The notes beneath the pieces are model-generated. The model worked only from the letters and a program-made list of their open reading frames with translations, was not told where the DNA came from and ran no database searches. From assembly GCF_021155765.1 (NCBI RefSeq), contig NC_060117.1, forward strand, positions 3,212,501 to 3,276,500: DNA of 64,000 nucleotides, written 5' to 3'. The translations under genes and the position numbers were made by a program. Positions 25,752 through 38,590 of the stretch are shown here, piece by piece (the stretch's first letter is position 1; every line of letters begins with the position of its first letter). This DNA comes from Diprion similis (taxonomy: Eukaryota; Arthropoda; Insecta; Hymenoptera; Diprionidae).

Positions 25752-25990
25752 TAACACGTGGGTGATATTTCACGTGCCGAAAAATACATCGTGGATTCGA
25801 TTTGAGCGCAACTATACGCGTGGTTAACGAAATAGTTGCAACTATAACGCAATAAACACCACGTGGGTTCGTTTTGAGGACAACTGTACGCGTGGTTAAC
25901 GAAATAGTTGCAACTATAACGGAAAAAACGACACGTGTGTTAATTTGAAGACTAGTTTATCCGTGGTTAACGAAATAGTTGCAACTATCA
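25752..25990. repeat. three tandem units with E-boxes and a conserved core
   Basis: Three units of about 85-90 bp. Each has a CACGTG E-box (near 25754, 25860 and 25932, with a further CACGTG near 25771) followed by a core containing CGTGGTTAACGAAATAGTTG and then CAACTAT. The cores are identical in all three units while the spacers differ. This fits a small tandem duplication with selection on, or recent origin of, the core; it may act as a cis-regulatory cluster. Confidence 0.7.
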
Positions 25991-25994
25991 CACA

Positions 25995-28115
25995 GCTGTT
26001 GAGTGAATAAACATATAATAGTGGTACGGAAATGGATCGGATACGTTGCAGAGTTTAAATTATCGTCCAGTAATTCATCTACTGTATTCTACCTGTGAAA
26101 TTGCTCAACATTATTGAGTGAGTAATGGTTCTTTAACTAATGTGTAGTAGTTCTTTAGTTCACGTCAAGTTTATTATTGCCGAGCATAGACGTGGGAATA
26201 AATTCGAGAAATTTGAAAAACTAGACACGCGTAACGAGAATAAATTTAGTGGCAACTATTACCGAGTAACATGAAAATAACGTTGCTGAAAAAAAATCAG
26301 AGGCATTATAAACAAAGAATACACTTAAATAAGTATTTCACTAAATGCGGTTTGCCGCGAGATTGATCTAAAAAAAATTTACTACTATTTTATTAGTGTT
26401 CAATAAGTAACCCAAAGGCTGAGAAAAATTACACTTAATCAACTAAGTTTTAAAAATATTTAAAATGTACTCTCAAGTTACCGATAACACAGTTTTCAAA
26501 GCAAATAGTAGATAGATGGATGTAAAGTGTGTAACTATTATGATAGGACAATACATCCAATCCGCGAAATGTATTCCCTTATATATTTATTTATAAACAA
26601 GTGTATACTGTACATGCAACGTGAAAGCGAGCTGTTTATTGACCGTGTGTAAATTTGCCATTGAAATCGAACTATAGTGTGTACTATTAGTTCGATAAGA
26701 AGTCGATCTTTCCCTCCATCAGTTATCACGCATATCTATATTATTACTCGTGTATGCGAGTGCAAATTTGAGCAACTAAACGTGTCTATTTTATTCATAG
26801 TTATACAGAATTTTGCTGTTCCTTTGTGTTTTTCATCGATATCCTTATATCTCTGATTTTTTTTTTCCGCATTGAATTAAGAAACCCGAGGTCGAAAAGT
26901 GATCTTACGTCAGCTTCATGGAAAAGCCAATAATTATCCGGCCCGCAAAGTTAGATTTTCTAACCTCAATTTAGATTATTCGATATCAGTTTATACGTGG
27001 AAATGGAAATATGGTATTTAGAAAAAAAAAAAAAAAAAAAAAAAAAACCAATCGATTTTTTAACGCGTTGAGAAAATCTCTTTACCATTGAATACTATAA
27101 ATCCAATTTCAATTTATTCGTAGTAACTTTAATTACTGCGCAATTCCAATACACCATCGACTACTGCGAAATGTTTAACTACAACTTCAGACAATAATCG
27201 CGATTTCATACTGCTAAAAAATCATATTACAACTCCATTTTTCATCATTCATCGAGTTGATCGAACCATTATATATAAAAATACTAAAGTACTACTTCTG
27301 CCCAATTCAGACCAGTTTCAAGCTATAAAACTGATGAACGCGAACGAACACAACACACATATTGACGAACTATTCTCTCGATTGTACATACAATCTACGC
27401 GTGTTTGTCTCAAAGTTTTCCTGTTGCCCGCAGCAGCTACGATTGACATCTATTGACCCCTCCATGTAGGTTGATTAAGAGCGAATCTCGCACTGCATAC
27501 TCTCGCCTTACTAAACCCGGACAATGAAAATTAGTTCACAACCAAATTCCCGACTGATTTCTATTTTTTTTTTTTTTTTTTTTTTTTACAGAATTATGAA
27601 TGAATTTCTCGACAAATAAAACGAATCGCTAGAGTTAGGTTATCGATTAGAAATTTATTTTTAGTCATTTTAGAACTAAGGATTAAAACAGATCGAACCA
27701 AAAAAGATCAGCGATTGAGACAGGGTCGAAAAACTGTTACACTTAGACGTTACGTTTCAATCGAAAATTCAACTCTAATCGTGAATAGAGATAAAAGTCG
27801 GGCAGTGAGGAAAAAAAAAAAGTGGCAAATCGTCGAGCCTAAATACAGCCTCAGACACGACCTAGCGGTAAATAAAGTGGCGAAATATTGCGCATCGAGT
27901 GCGTGGCCGAGGTGATGTGTGTAGTTTGCAAACTGTTTGCAACAGACAACCTCGTTGGCAATTTGCCAAAGAAAAACGTATGTTAGAAGTAGTTTCATAT
28001 ACGTTTAGGTAAGTAAGCAGCATACACGTGTAGCAATATAACTCCACCACCACTACGGTTATTCTTTTTCCCCGTAGATATATATATATATATATAAATA
28101 TATACATAAGGCATG
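25995..28115. other. no gene recognised
   Basis: AT-rich DNA with poly(A) near 27020-27048 and poly(T) near 27565-27589. A mixed-composition block at about 27690-28000 has 66- and 82-codon frames on opposite strands; neither resembles a known protein. Confidence 0.5.
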
Positions 28116-28119
28116 ATGT

Positions 28120-28130
28120 GGGGATTCCCC
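28120..28130. promoter_or_regulatory. palindromic Rel/NF-kappaB consensus site
   Basis: GGGGATTCCCC is a perfect dyad matching the optimal binding site of Rel-family factors (Dorsal, Dif and Relish in insects). It is a single site, and no second kappaB site was noticed nearby. It may be functional or chance. Confidence 0.35.
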
Positions 28131-28299
28131 AAAGCCTTGCGTGACCAGTTCTAGACTTTGTATATTACACCTATTTGTATTTGCAATTTCACCCCGTTTC
28201 TCGAAATCCCGTCACATTCTGTGCATCTGAAGAAAAGAATATTCTTGACTCATTTTTTAATGTATTATTGAGTAAAAAAAATAAAAAATAATAATTTGT

Positions 28300-28726
28300 G
28301 TCCGACCACTTTTGAATCCGACCCCTTTCGATTTCGTTGAAAATTTTTCATCATTTTCTACCTCGTGAAAGACGTCTCTCAGAATTTTTTCAAATTTTTT
28401 ATTCTTCAAATGAGTCAAATTTGAAAAAAATTTTTTTTTTTTTTTTTTTGGAATAATAACGAAAAAAAAAATAGAAAATGAAATAATCCCACTCCGAAAA
28501 AAATTTGAGAATCTATAACAAGTGATTAAGTTTTTTATAAAAATTAAATGAATAAAAATTAAAAGTGACAATCATCAAAAAATTCGCGATTTTTTTCCGA
28601 AAATCTAAAAATAAACATCGAAGATGGATTTTGATCATTCTAGTCTATTTGTTTTTTTTTTCTAAAAAGTACATTAAAATGCAAAAAATTTCAACGAAAA
28701 AAAAAAACATTTTCTTTCAAAAAATC

Positions 28727-28757
<31 letters not shown>

Positions 28758-28866
28758 GGGTAAAAAAATTTGAAAAAATTCTGAGAGACGTCTTTCATGA
28801 GGTAGAAAATGATAGAAAGAAAAATTTTCAACGAAATCGAAAGGGGTCGGGTTCAAAAGTGGTCGA
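28300..28866. mobile_element. fold-back element with GTCCGACCACTTTT arms
   Basis: The left arm (GTCCGACCACTTTTGAATCC, then the stretch through TTTCTACCTCGTGAAAGACG to AGAATTTTTTCAAA) is matched in inverted orientation on the right (about 28770-28866), so the arms are about 110-140 bp. The right flank continues as GATTTGGCATGGAATGACCC. This resembles the end of the element at 49825-50213 (GGGTATTCCACGCCAA), suggesting related termini with the left end truncated here. There is no coding capacity. Confidence 0.8.
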
Positions 28867-30288
28867 TTTGGCATGGAATGACCCATATATAAAATGGAGT
28901 TACAACGATTACGGTCATTGATAAAAATGATACTGTTTTCGAAATTTCTCTACGAAAATTTCTATACTTACGATGTAATAACGTATGATATGTGTACATA
29001 CCTAGAATTGTACTCAAACAAGCTTTACCAAAAACACTTTTGTTTATGTAATTGAAGAAGATATTTTCGACACGGTTAGGGTATGAAGGTATACGAACTT
29101 ATGAACGCATATGTGTATGAGGACGCGTTGGGTTCTTTGTTTGAACGGTCTGATGTGGGCATCAGGTATACAGAGAGAGATATCTTACATCCAGACTTTC
29201 AACACCGAGTGCGGTAGTCTTGAGTCTCTCACCTGAGTCGAGTCACCTTCGACGAATTCGCGGTATTTACACACTTCTCTCTGTGTGTTACAATAATATC
29301 TGAGTTGTGCATAGTTGGAACGAATCTGAAAATCGTTGTAATAAAAAGAAAAAAAAAAAACAAAAACAAAAACAAAAAAAAAGGCACTGGATTATAAAAA
29401 TCCACATGCAAAATGGATCTCTTTCACTCACACACAAGTGATGAACAACGATTCTCTTGTCTACAATAAATTAGACTTACATCTTGTGAAAATAATGAAA
29501 TAGAAGTACAAAAAGGGATGAGATAATTTACTGTAGTATAAGGTTCATGGAAACATTCTTCGTCGTTGCGAGTGTCTATTGTTTGAAAAATGGATCAAGA
29601 CTTAGACTTTCCAGAACATTATTTCGGTGCTTCAATCTTCAATAATTATTGTGTGAACACTTGATGATCATAGAACTGAGAAAAGTCCTAAAGTACCAGA
29701 AACTGGTGTCAACATCAATTGCTATGAACCAGTCGTCGACTCTGTTCACTAATTTCCGCTTTCAGTTTGACGTATTTGATTCTAAACTTGAACCAATGCG
29801 GACAATCACAGTCGAATTAGTTTATAATAATATATAATAATCGATCGTACTATCAACGAAACGTTAGACACAAACTCTGAATCGAAGGGGCTGAATATCG
29901 ACTTAAACTCTCGTCCATTCGAATGGGGTCAAGGGATCTCTGCGGTCGTTGGCAGTGGGTTATGGATCTGCATAAGGTCCCGGCGGAATTCGGGAATCCA
30001 GGAGTCCTTGGAGACTGACTAGCCGCGAGGTGGCTGAATTTGGAATTTCAGAGGCGTAAAGCTTCTCCGGAATGCGGAGAGCAGCAGTTCGCGTTCTCTG
30101 TATGATATTCCAGTTCTCACTCTCTCCTTTACCCGCTTCTTCATCTCAAGTCGTGGATGCTGCGTCGTCGAAAGAAAGTGAGCGCCACGCACTGCAGTTC
30201 TCTTCTTCTTATACCGATTCATCGCTCCTTCATCGGCATCCGGGTGGCCCTCTGGAGCTGATTTTCCAACACCTGAGGTTCTCGTGGT

Positions 30289-30290
<2 letters not shown>

Positions 30291-30337
<47 letters not shown>
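30291..30337. repeat. 47-base poly(T) run
   Basis: Forty-seven consecutive T. It could be the tail of a retroposed sequence on the minus strand, but no source transcript is recognised next to it. Confidence 0.95.
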
Positions 30338-31710
30338 CTGAGTCTTAGTGGGAACAAGGGTGGAAAAAAATTCTAAACGGAAAAAATGGTGAACGGTTCA
30401 GGGTGATGAACAGCTGCAGTTATAACAATCGGAGACATTTTATATACGAGTCATTAAATGCTACTGCGTTCTTACCATCGGCGACGACACGAGGAAGAAA
30501 GATAAGATTCCGTAACTCCGGTGAATCATATTGCGACATTGCGATTTGTTTTTGATCTTTAATAATAAGTTCTATGCAGTTCATACTTAGCTACATAGCA
30601 GTAGGTAAAAAGGCGATACGTTGTACGATTGTCGTGTTATACTTTACAATAATGCGACGCATTTCTATGCGATTAGTATCGTTCACAGTCAGTCAAGTTC
30701 ATAATTGTTTAAACATTACAGAATCGTGAGTGTGTGTACTTATTCAAGACACTGATTTGCGATTAGAAAGAGATACTCACCAGTTGCAATATCGATGATC
30801 GTTAGTCATTCGGTAGAGGGGTAGAGACTAAAGGTTGTCCCAAGAGCACCTGTAAAAGTAAAAGTAAGACATTATAATCCATAAATGATGGTTTCGTAAA
30901 AGTGAAACGAGTTATAGATCTAGATCCGAATCTGACTTTCCTTTCTTCTTTTTTCGTTATCGATGAAATTGTCAATTTTGCATGTGACGGTGCTTAATCG
31001 TCGTACAAAAAACAATTCTAGATTCAAATGCATTTCATTATATAGGTGTTAAATCATTAAATTCAGATAACGTATCACGGTATAGTCTTGAGACACATCG
31101 AATGGTCGGCCGTGAAGAAAGTTTAACCTTCGAGAAGACGAAGAGGTTGCATATTGGTATGGAAGACATGAAGTACGAAAGTAACGCGCGTGTGAAGTAT
31201 CGTTACATATACTTGAACAACTATACGATGAGTTAAATGTTGATTGCGAAACGGAGCGAAGCACCAAAGTAAAGAGAGCGATCGGAGAGAAGGAACCTGC
31301 TGGGAACCGTTAAAATTCAAATTTATTATATACACAGACCGAAAGCGAAGAAGAAGAAAACGAAAACGAAGAAGAAACCTGCTGGCTGTTAATGTCATAT
31401 TGGCCTGGCAGAATTGGACAAACTCTAATATATCATGTATTTGCACGCCCGTCTGACACGATCAAACAAACTATACTGTCGATAAATTCGCACAGCTGTT
31501 TAAAATCCCGATGATAATTATTCTTCGCAGCTTTTACGTGTTTAATGTATTTTTGGTACACGCTACACGTTTTCGAAAGATTCGCACGTCTCACCTTATT
31601 ATATATATATATATATATATATGTATATGTATATACATAAAACTCTTTGTACAACCGGGGTGATCGGTATCAATTCGTTCGTCGTCAAATAAATGTGAAC
31701 TTATTACTAT

Positions 31711-31860
31711 TTGAGCGAGAGAGAGAGAGAGAGAGAGAGAGAAAAAATAAAAAAATTGCGCAGTTACATCAATTCTATTAATACACTTCAAAGTGGTGGA
31801 ACCTCTGACGTCAATTTTAATTCTTGGTAAATTAGCGTACAATTCTTGTTGCCAAAGAGT

Positions 31861-31887
<27 letters not shown>
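31711..31887. repeat. two (GA)n arrays
   Basis: GA arrays at about 31711-31742 and 31861-31887, separated by about 120 bases of unique sequence. GA arrays can act as GAGA-factor sites. Confidence 0.9.
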
Positions 31888-31891
<4 letters not shown>

Positions 31892-33489
31892 ATGTCATAC
31901 TGAAAAATGGATTACACGTTGCGTACACGATAATAGTTGTAAAAACAACCCAATGAAAAGAAAAACGCACGTTTTTCATGATATCCTAGTCAATTTTCTC
32001 ATCTTCCGTTAGTTTCTTGTTAGTCTGAAAAAAATGTCAGATAAAAAAGACAAAAAAATGATTTATCATGGGAAGAACTTTTAGTTGAAGATGTCCACGA
32101 GTTCCGATGAGTTTGATACGAACAAGGTAACTGTGTACGTGGTAACCTAACCAGGACTCGCAAAGTCGTCAAGTGAAGAAGGAGACCTGCCTCTTAACAT
32201 TCTTCTGACAAAGTCGGTCGCAAAGTCCCATAAGACATGCTGACACTGTGCTCTCCGTGACCCTAAGAACAAACCGCAAGGTACCTACTGTGTAAGAAGA
32301 CACCATAAGTGCATACTAGACTGCAGGTATAAGGTGCCTGCTCATGAGCTCGGTGTGGCGGGTATAAAAGATGGAGGAATCGCCCAGGTTTTCCTTATAC
32401 AGCTGCTACCAAGTATTAACTGTAAATTGTGGTATACAGACCGCACGATGGTTCTACCCTGCTCTTACAGTAGACATGTATACGTACTTAATTATGCTAA
32501 TCATACAACCACCGGAAGTAGCGTTATAGGCGTTGGGTGCGCGCGTACAACGCGATAGGGACTTGTATGAATGGATGAATGAATGGATGAATGGATGGAT
32601 GTATATCGACTCTTTCTCGAGATACGTATAGAAAAATCCCGTCAAGTTAAATGGATGTAATGTTTGTTTTCTTGCCCCGTGAAACAAGATTTTAGAGACT
32701 TGACGTAAAGGACGACCGCAGAGTTCCCGACATGGTCATTAGTATTCCGGACTCGGAATACTGTATGGAGTGGGTCTTTCGAAAGATAACGCGAGCAAAT
32801 AACTTGAGGCGTATTTTCTATCCCGAATTACTTGTACAGGATGATTCAGAGTTGATGAAAATTTTCCTCTCGGTGTATACAGGGATTAGCGAGTTGAAAT
32901 ATGGAATGAAAATTTCAAATTGGACTTGAAGTTTATTTCAGGAATTTTGCGCGCGAAATTTAAATACCACTGATTGTGAAAAGTCTGTAGGAACTCTATA
33001 TTGTTCAAGAAATTGAATTTGAAATAGTTATACCGGCAAGTTAGATCATAGTTAAATTTGACCTATCAGCCGTGCTTTTTTCAGCTTTCTAACGTACTAA
33101 GAAACACTATTTTTCCTTATATTACATTCGATTCTGAGAAGAATGAAAAAAAAAACGTGACTCTGGGATCGTTTCTGTAGAGAAAAAAAAAATTTCGGCA
33201 ATAGTTTTCATTCGTATCTGAACCTGAATCACCCAGTACGATGAGCCACCTTCGGAATAACTGTTTGTCCCTTGGGATGGGTCACCGTGTTCAAGGGCTG
33301 AGTCACTTATACGGGTCGGAGGACAATACGGGGACAAGGATAATCCGAGTGGAAGCAAAAAAGAGATAGAAACACCTCAAGCAAACCTTTCCTTTTCCAG
33401 CACATTACATTCCATACTAGCTTATAATCCAGCAATATATTATTGTACCCTACAGAGCATTAATGACGTTTTTCTTTTTCTGATATCAG

Positions 33490-33604
33490 GTAGACTCGAT
33501 GATCGAGTGCTGGGTGTTAAATCCAGACTGCATCTGGTCACCGGAATAAATATCATCAAGGGATAAATATCGGCGAGGAAGAAACGGTCCCAGAGCGTCA
33601 AAAG
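33490..33604 (+). promoter_or_regulatory. probable 5' untranslated part of exon, with upstream ORF
   Basis: A strong acceptor (a T-rich tract, then GATATCAG at 33481-33489) precedes the initiation codon at 33605, so the coding exon is probably not the first exon. The 115-base leader contains a short upstream ORF (ATG at about 33499, 16 codons, stop before 33605), which may lower translation of the main frame. It would join to one or more non-coding exons upstream. Confidence 0.5.
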
Positions 33605-36600
33605 ATGAGGTACTGCTGGTTTAAAGTCGCCTTCAGCGCCCTCAGCGGGCTCTCCTTGTACTTTTGCAACGCTGCGCCGATCGGTTCGACACTCCCGGAA
33701 GCCAAGGACACGGCATATTCGCATCCTGCGCGGACGCTGGACACTGACCAGGGTCTGGGTCAGCCGATTGACATGGCATGGGAGGCGTGGATTGTGACTG
33801 ACAAGAAGCTGTCTGAGGATGGATCGAACTTTGAAGCGTCGACGGCTCCACGACGGATCACCAGTAAAAGTGTCTTCCTTCCTCCGTCGGTGAACAAAAC
33901 TTGTGACGATGGTTACCGCTTGGAAAGCAATATGACATGTGTCCCGATCACCATCAGTTTCAACCCCCACAGCCACTTCGAAAACTTTATTCTATCACGT
34001 CTGAGGAATCGTACATTCGCAAATTCCACCAGCGTCACTAAATTAACGATGTATGGCCCTGTTCAGGTATGATCTATATCGACTACGAATATTTAAAATA
34101 TCGATCATAAAATCTGACACATCGGATGTATAACACACTTGGACACTTTGTACCATTGATCGGATCATCAGACCGATCAATTACCGCGACATCGGTTTTC
34201 CTTATCGGTTAAAGTAAACTTATAGTTCTGGTTCGCCCTGCACGTGACAATAGCTGCTAAATCCACCGATATCGACATCGAATCGAACCACCGAGTGCAA
34301 TATCGGTAACCATTAAAGTAAAAGTTGGCGCCCGATCACGTGGTTAGACAGTGGAGTAAAAGGTTGGCCAGGTCTCACTGTCTACCAAAGTGGTGTGGAA
34401 ACGTTCTTCCTCTCATCCAGCGTGGATGAGGTGCATGGGGTGAAAGAATTTCAGGGATCAAGCTTCGCTGTCGTTGCAGACCGGTCGAGTAGCTAAAAAT
34501 GGCGTGCTTTTTTTAGGTAGGCTTACCGCTTAGTATAGAAGACAAGAGGCCACCCCCATCGTCGAGTGAGAAGCCAGAACGCGACGAAGATTCGGTCGAG
34601 ATTGCGGTCGTCCATCCAATCCAGGAGGACAAGAAGTCGGAGATCGATATGGAGGCGGGGTTGACTGTCTACCTCCTTGGAAACGGGACGACAAAGAGCG
34701 CCAACTCTTCGGGGGCTTTTGAAGATCAAGGGACAGGCGGTGAGCCATCCATTGCAGACTTCGTCGAGGATGGGAGCCAGGATTTTACCGAGATGATAAA
34801 CTACCGGATTCCCATCGACCTTGGACACCTTCTGAACGGTTCAAAGCTCAGCGAAAACTCGGAGAGTTATGAGTCGGGGAAAAACGTCACGACGAACGAG
34901 ACCCAGACGTTTGTGCTGCTTCTCGCACCGGCTGTAGTGACGACCTTGACATCCGAAGAACCAACGACGACGTTGTCCAATGATGAGAGTTTCCTCAGGA
35001 ATCACAAAAATGGCACGGTCAACTCGACGGACAGCCACGGGGTACCGGTCAAAATTGATGGACCGGATTCTCCGTACGTATTTTTAATTGTATGTTCTTC
35101 ACCTTTTCTCTATCTTCCTACTACGTTCAGAAACCTCGACGATCTTCTTGAGTTATTGGGTATTCAGAAGCCTGACCGAGAGCCGAGACCTTCGTAATCG
35201 CGATTTACATCCAGCTCTGCGCAATGTCTAAATAATTATTGTCATTCGAACGTTGATTGGGATTGTTCGGTTATGGCTTCCGCGATGATTCGCCGATCGG
35301 ATCCTCACTGGCTGGTGTCGACTGAAGTTTTTTGAAAATTGATTTTATGGTTTTGTTTCCCGAAACACCGTATAGCTAATCGTCATATTTGGCAGCCTAG
35401 GTGGATCCTGATCGCGTAGACGACGAATCAAGATAAAAAGCGTTTCTTGAAAGCGGTAAAAGTAACGGTCATTTGGTGTACTTATACATAGGTAACGTAC
35501 GTATGTACATACATAAATGAGACCAAGATCCAGCATTACGTGGATTAGCATGCGTGCAGGGCCTAGCGGAACGAACTAAGCAAGATTACAATCCGTAGTG
35601 TCAAGTTAGGAAAATTCGACTTTGGTGTTGACTCAGCGTGAATATAGCCTTCACTTGAATCAGGACTCTACCTCACCTTTGAGGGTCGATTCGCCACTTA
35701 TTTTCAAAATGTATGTAAACTTAAGATCGAAAAACTTCCTCGACAACAAATTGCTAACCGTCATTACCGATTTTCATCAACAGCTCCGTGGGTACCGTAG
35801 AAGAGGAGGCAACAACACAGTCCGAGTTCACCACCGCAAAAGAGGAGGAGGAGGAGGTGGTGGAGGAGGAAAAAGAGGCAACTACATCAGGCGACGACGC
35901 GACTGAGTCCTCGACGATATCTTTCGAGGATGAAGAGAGCCTGATCTGGACGACACTTGACCCCGAAGACCAGGAGGAACTGCTGACGCACAGTGAAGCC
36001 GGAATGCTGGTCTCACCAGGCAACTTGAGACCATTGATATCGGACCCTATAAAGCAGGAGCCACCGATGAACGAAGAGGAGGAAGTCAGCCAGATATCAA
36101 GCGAATCGAGCATCCGGGGCGACATGATCATGGAAACGACGCTTCTGGGTCTCCACGCAACCCCGAAGAAGCCCGACGCGCTGTCCGAGCTCTTCGAGTC
36201 TAATCCCGAGGTCGTCTTCTCACCACAGGACGATCGTCGCCCTGACAGAGCGAGCACTAAGGAGTCAAAGGACGACTCTTCAACAGTCCCTCAAGGATCG
36301 CTACTCGCCAATGATGCCGAGGTGATTCCGACGCTGAGAAGGACCATCTCGAGTGCGAATCAAGGTCGGGTTAGGTTCCCCGAGGACCCAACGAACCCTT
36401 CGTCAAGCTACGTTCTCTTCCCGGGTGACAACAATTCGAACAGTGTAAACGAAAACCTGGCCTACAAGAAGCGGCGGGAACGGATCTCATCACCCTTCGA
36501 GGACGCTACCACCGGAGTTACTTCGGATCAACTCGACCAGAGAAACACCCAATGGATCGGCCTACCCGCCGGACATGAAACCGGAAGTAGTCGACGCTCT

Positions 36601-36870
36601 CCCCCGCAGACCGGAAGTCCCGGTTCTCAACGACAGACACCAATGCTGTTCAGGTTTTGGAAAAGGATGCCATTGATCAGAGACCCCGCCATGATCCATA
36701 GATCGAGAGGTCCTTCTTCGGATATTTCACAAATCAGGGGTCTCCCACCACCACCTTCCAGCAGCAGTATTTACAGGGATGTTTTGCCTCGAGCTTATCC
36801 CGGCCAGCGTGTATTCAACCGAAATTTCCGAGGTACAGGATCGCCCAGTACGGTACAACGGATCGGTTAG
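33605..36870 (+). CDS. secreted acidic low-complexity protein, three coding exons
   Basis: Exons 33605-34066, 34517-35073 and 35784-36870 join in frame at GT-AG sites to give 701 residues. The N-terminus is a signal peptide (hydrophobic to about residue 22, cleavage near Cys-Asn-Ala-Ala), so the protein enters the secretory pathway. The mature protein has only two cysteines, Cys100 and Cys112, in a C-x2-GY-x8-C pattern with N-glycosylation sequons around them (Asn97, 109, 135, 140). Exon 2 adds more sequons. Exon 3 opens with a Glu-rich stretch and ends Pro/Arg-rich. A basic KKRR motif at about 568-571 could be a proprotein convertase site. There is no transmembrane helix after the signal. 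I do not recognise the family; it looks like a rapidly evolving extracellular ligand or matrix protein. Function is unknown. Confidence 0.8.
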
Positions 36871-38558
36871 ATACAATCTACACTTGACTTGTTCGAAGCT
36901 AGTGAAATTTTCAGAGCGGTGCCAAATATATGTATGCATATATATATCAATATCACGATAATATTATATAGGTATATAAAAATTGATTCGTTATTGTATG
37001 TATGAGACGATGATTTTAGTTGTGTGTGTGCGTGTGTGTGTGTGTGTGAAGAAGTGAATGGATGTATGTAGGAAAAAAATGAGCCGCTAGAAATTCTCAA
37101 GTGAGACTTTTTTCCACCATTATTATACATCTATTAACATTGAGCAGAGTTAGTATGGTGTCTGTGGAAAAATTTGAAGGGTATTAAACTATATATTGAG
37201 AAAAATCTTTCTAATACCTAATAGTTCGTTTGCATGTAGAGATAGTAGTGATTAGCTTGCCAAAATTCTCTTATCCTTCCCGCATTGTAGAAGAAGAAAC
37301 AAAAAAAAAATAAAAAATAAAAAAACAAAAACAAAAAAAACCACATAAACAAATTGAAAAATAATTGACGTCTATAAAGTAATGGCACGATTTATATGCA
37401 AATAATTTTACGCAGGGTCTATCATTTTTTAGTCAGCTGCGCCAATGATGAGCGAATTATTATAATTTATGAAATAACGACAGAGTGATACATATATACA
37501 TGCAGGAAAAAAAAAAAAAAGAAGAAGATATTTCATATTTTCCAAAGAATATCTTTAAATAGTAATATCAAAACCATTTCACCTATCCAAATCTTTAAGT
37601 CAATATTTGAAATGTTTCCTGATTATATTTTCCAATCGAGGGAATGAAAAAATTCACACAAGAATAGATACAAAGAAAGTAGTAACGCGTAATGCAATTA
37701 CAAAAACAAGAAAAAAAAAAAAAAAAAAGAAAGAAAGAAAGAAGGAAAAAAATAGAAAAACTATCAATAAAAACTTTACAGAGATCGACGAAGTCAGATT
37801 CTTATTGACTCGGTTCCTCAATTTAAAGATAGACACTTCTCCAAAACACAGACTGATCGATAGTATCGTATTGTAAAGATTATAAAAGTGTATTTTTGTT
37901 GTTGTTGTTGTTGTTGTTATTATTATTATTATTATGATTATTATAATTAAGTTTAATTTATAAAGAAAATTAATTTACCGTTTTGAAATCAGTTTCAGGA
38001 CAACCGTGTTTAATTGTACAATAGATAATTATGATATATATATATATATATATATATAAATTATTCTTGACTTGATCGCGAATTTTTTCATTCTATGCAC
38101 AAGATGGAATATTATAAATATATATATCTATATATGTATATTATACAGACGTAGTATAATCATGATAATTATTATAATATAATACGATGTGTGTGTGTGT
38201 GATATAAATGCATGGAACGTATTGATGCATGTATGTATGTATGTATGTATGTATATGTGTATGTGTATGTATAGGTGTGTGCGTTCGCAATTTTTACCAA
38301 CGAAAGTATATATATATATATATAAAAAAAAATGTACGTATTAATTGTATTATGTATGTGTGTATTGTTAGGTACCTATAACGGTATTTCTATATATATG
38401 TAGTTTACGTACCTATGTATTATCAGCTGTTTAAATTTAAATTATATACCTATGTATAGTACCATAGGTACATAGAGGCATCGAACCTAATTACCTATGT
38501 GGACACGTGTAACGTAATTCTGAGACGTATGTATCAACGAGGAGAAAAAAAAACGAAA

Positions 38559-38590
<32 letters not shown>

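Larger units (their letters stand above)
28870..33489. other. no gene recognised; possible intron
   Basis: Mixed to AT-rich sequence. A GC-richer block at about 29890-30290 holds an 89-codon plus-strand frame (30072-30341) that begins like a weak signal peptide but runs into a 47-base T-run; it has no support as a gene. A TATA-box-like word (GGGTATAAAAG) lies near 32358. If the 5' exon ending at 4980 is joined to 33490, all of this is intronic. Confidence 0.45.

Noticed and set aside
30072..30341. Possible secreted peptide with a signal-like start
   Set aside because: The hydrophobic stretch is weak, the frame ends in a 47-base T run, and there is no splice or family support.
33440..33976. 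178-codon minus-strand frame
   Set aside because: Antisense to exon 1 of the secreted-protein gene; no domain and no splice context.
35754..36257. 167-codon minus-strand frame rich in Ser
   Set aside because: It is the antisense of the Glu/Ser-rich exon 3 of the secreted-protein gene, which has splice-supported coding on the plus strand.
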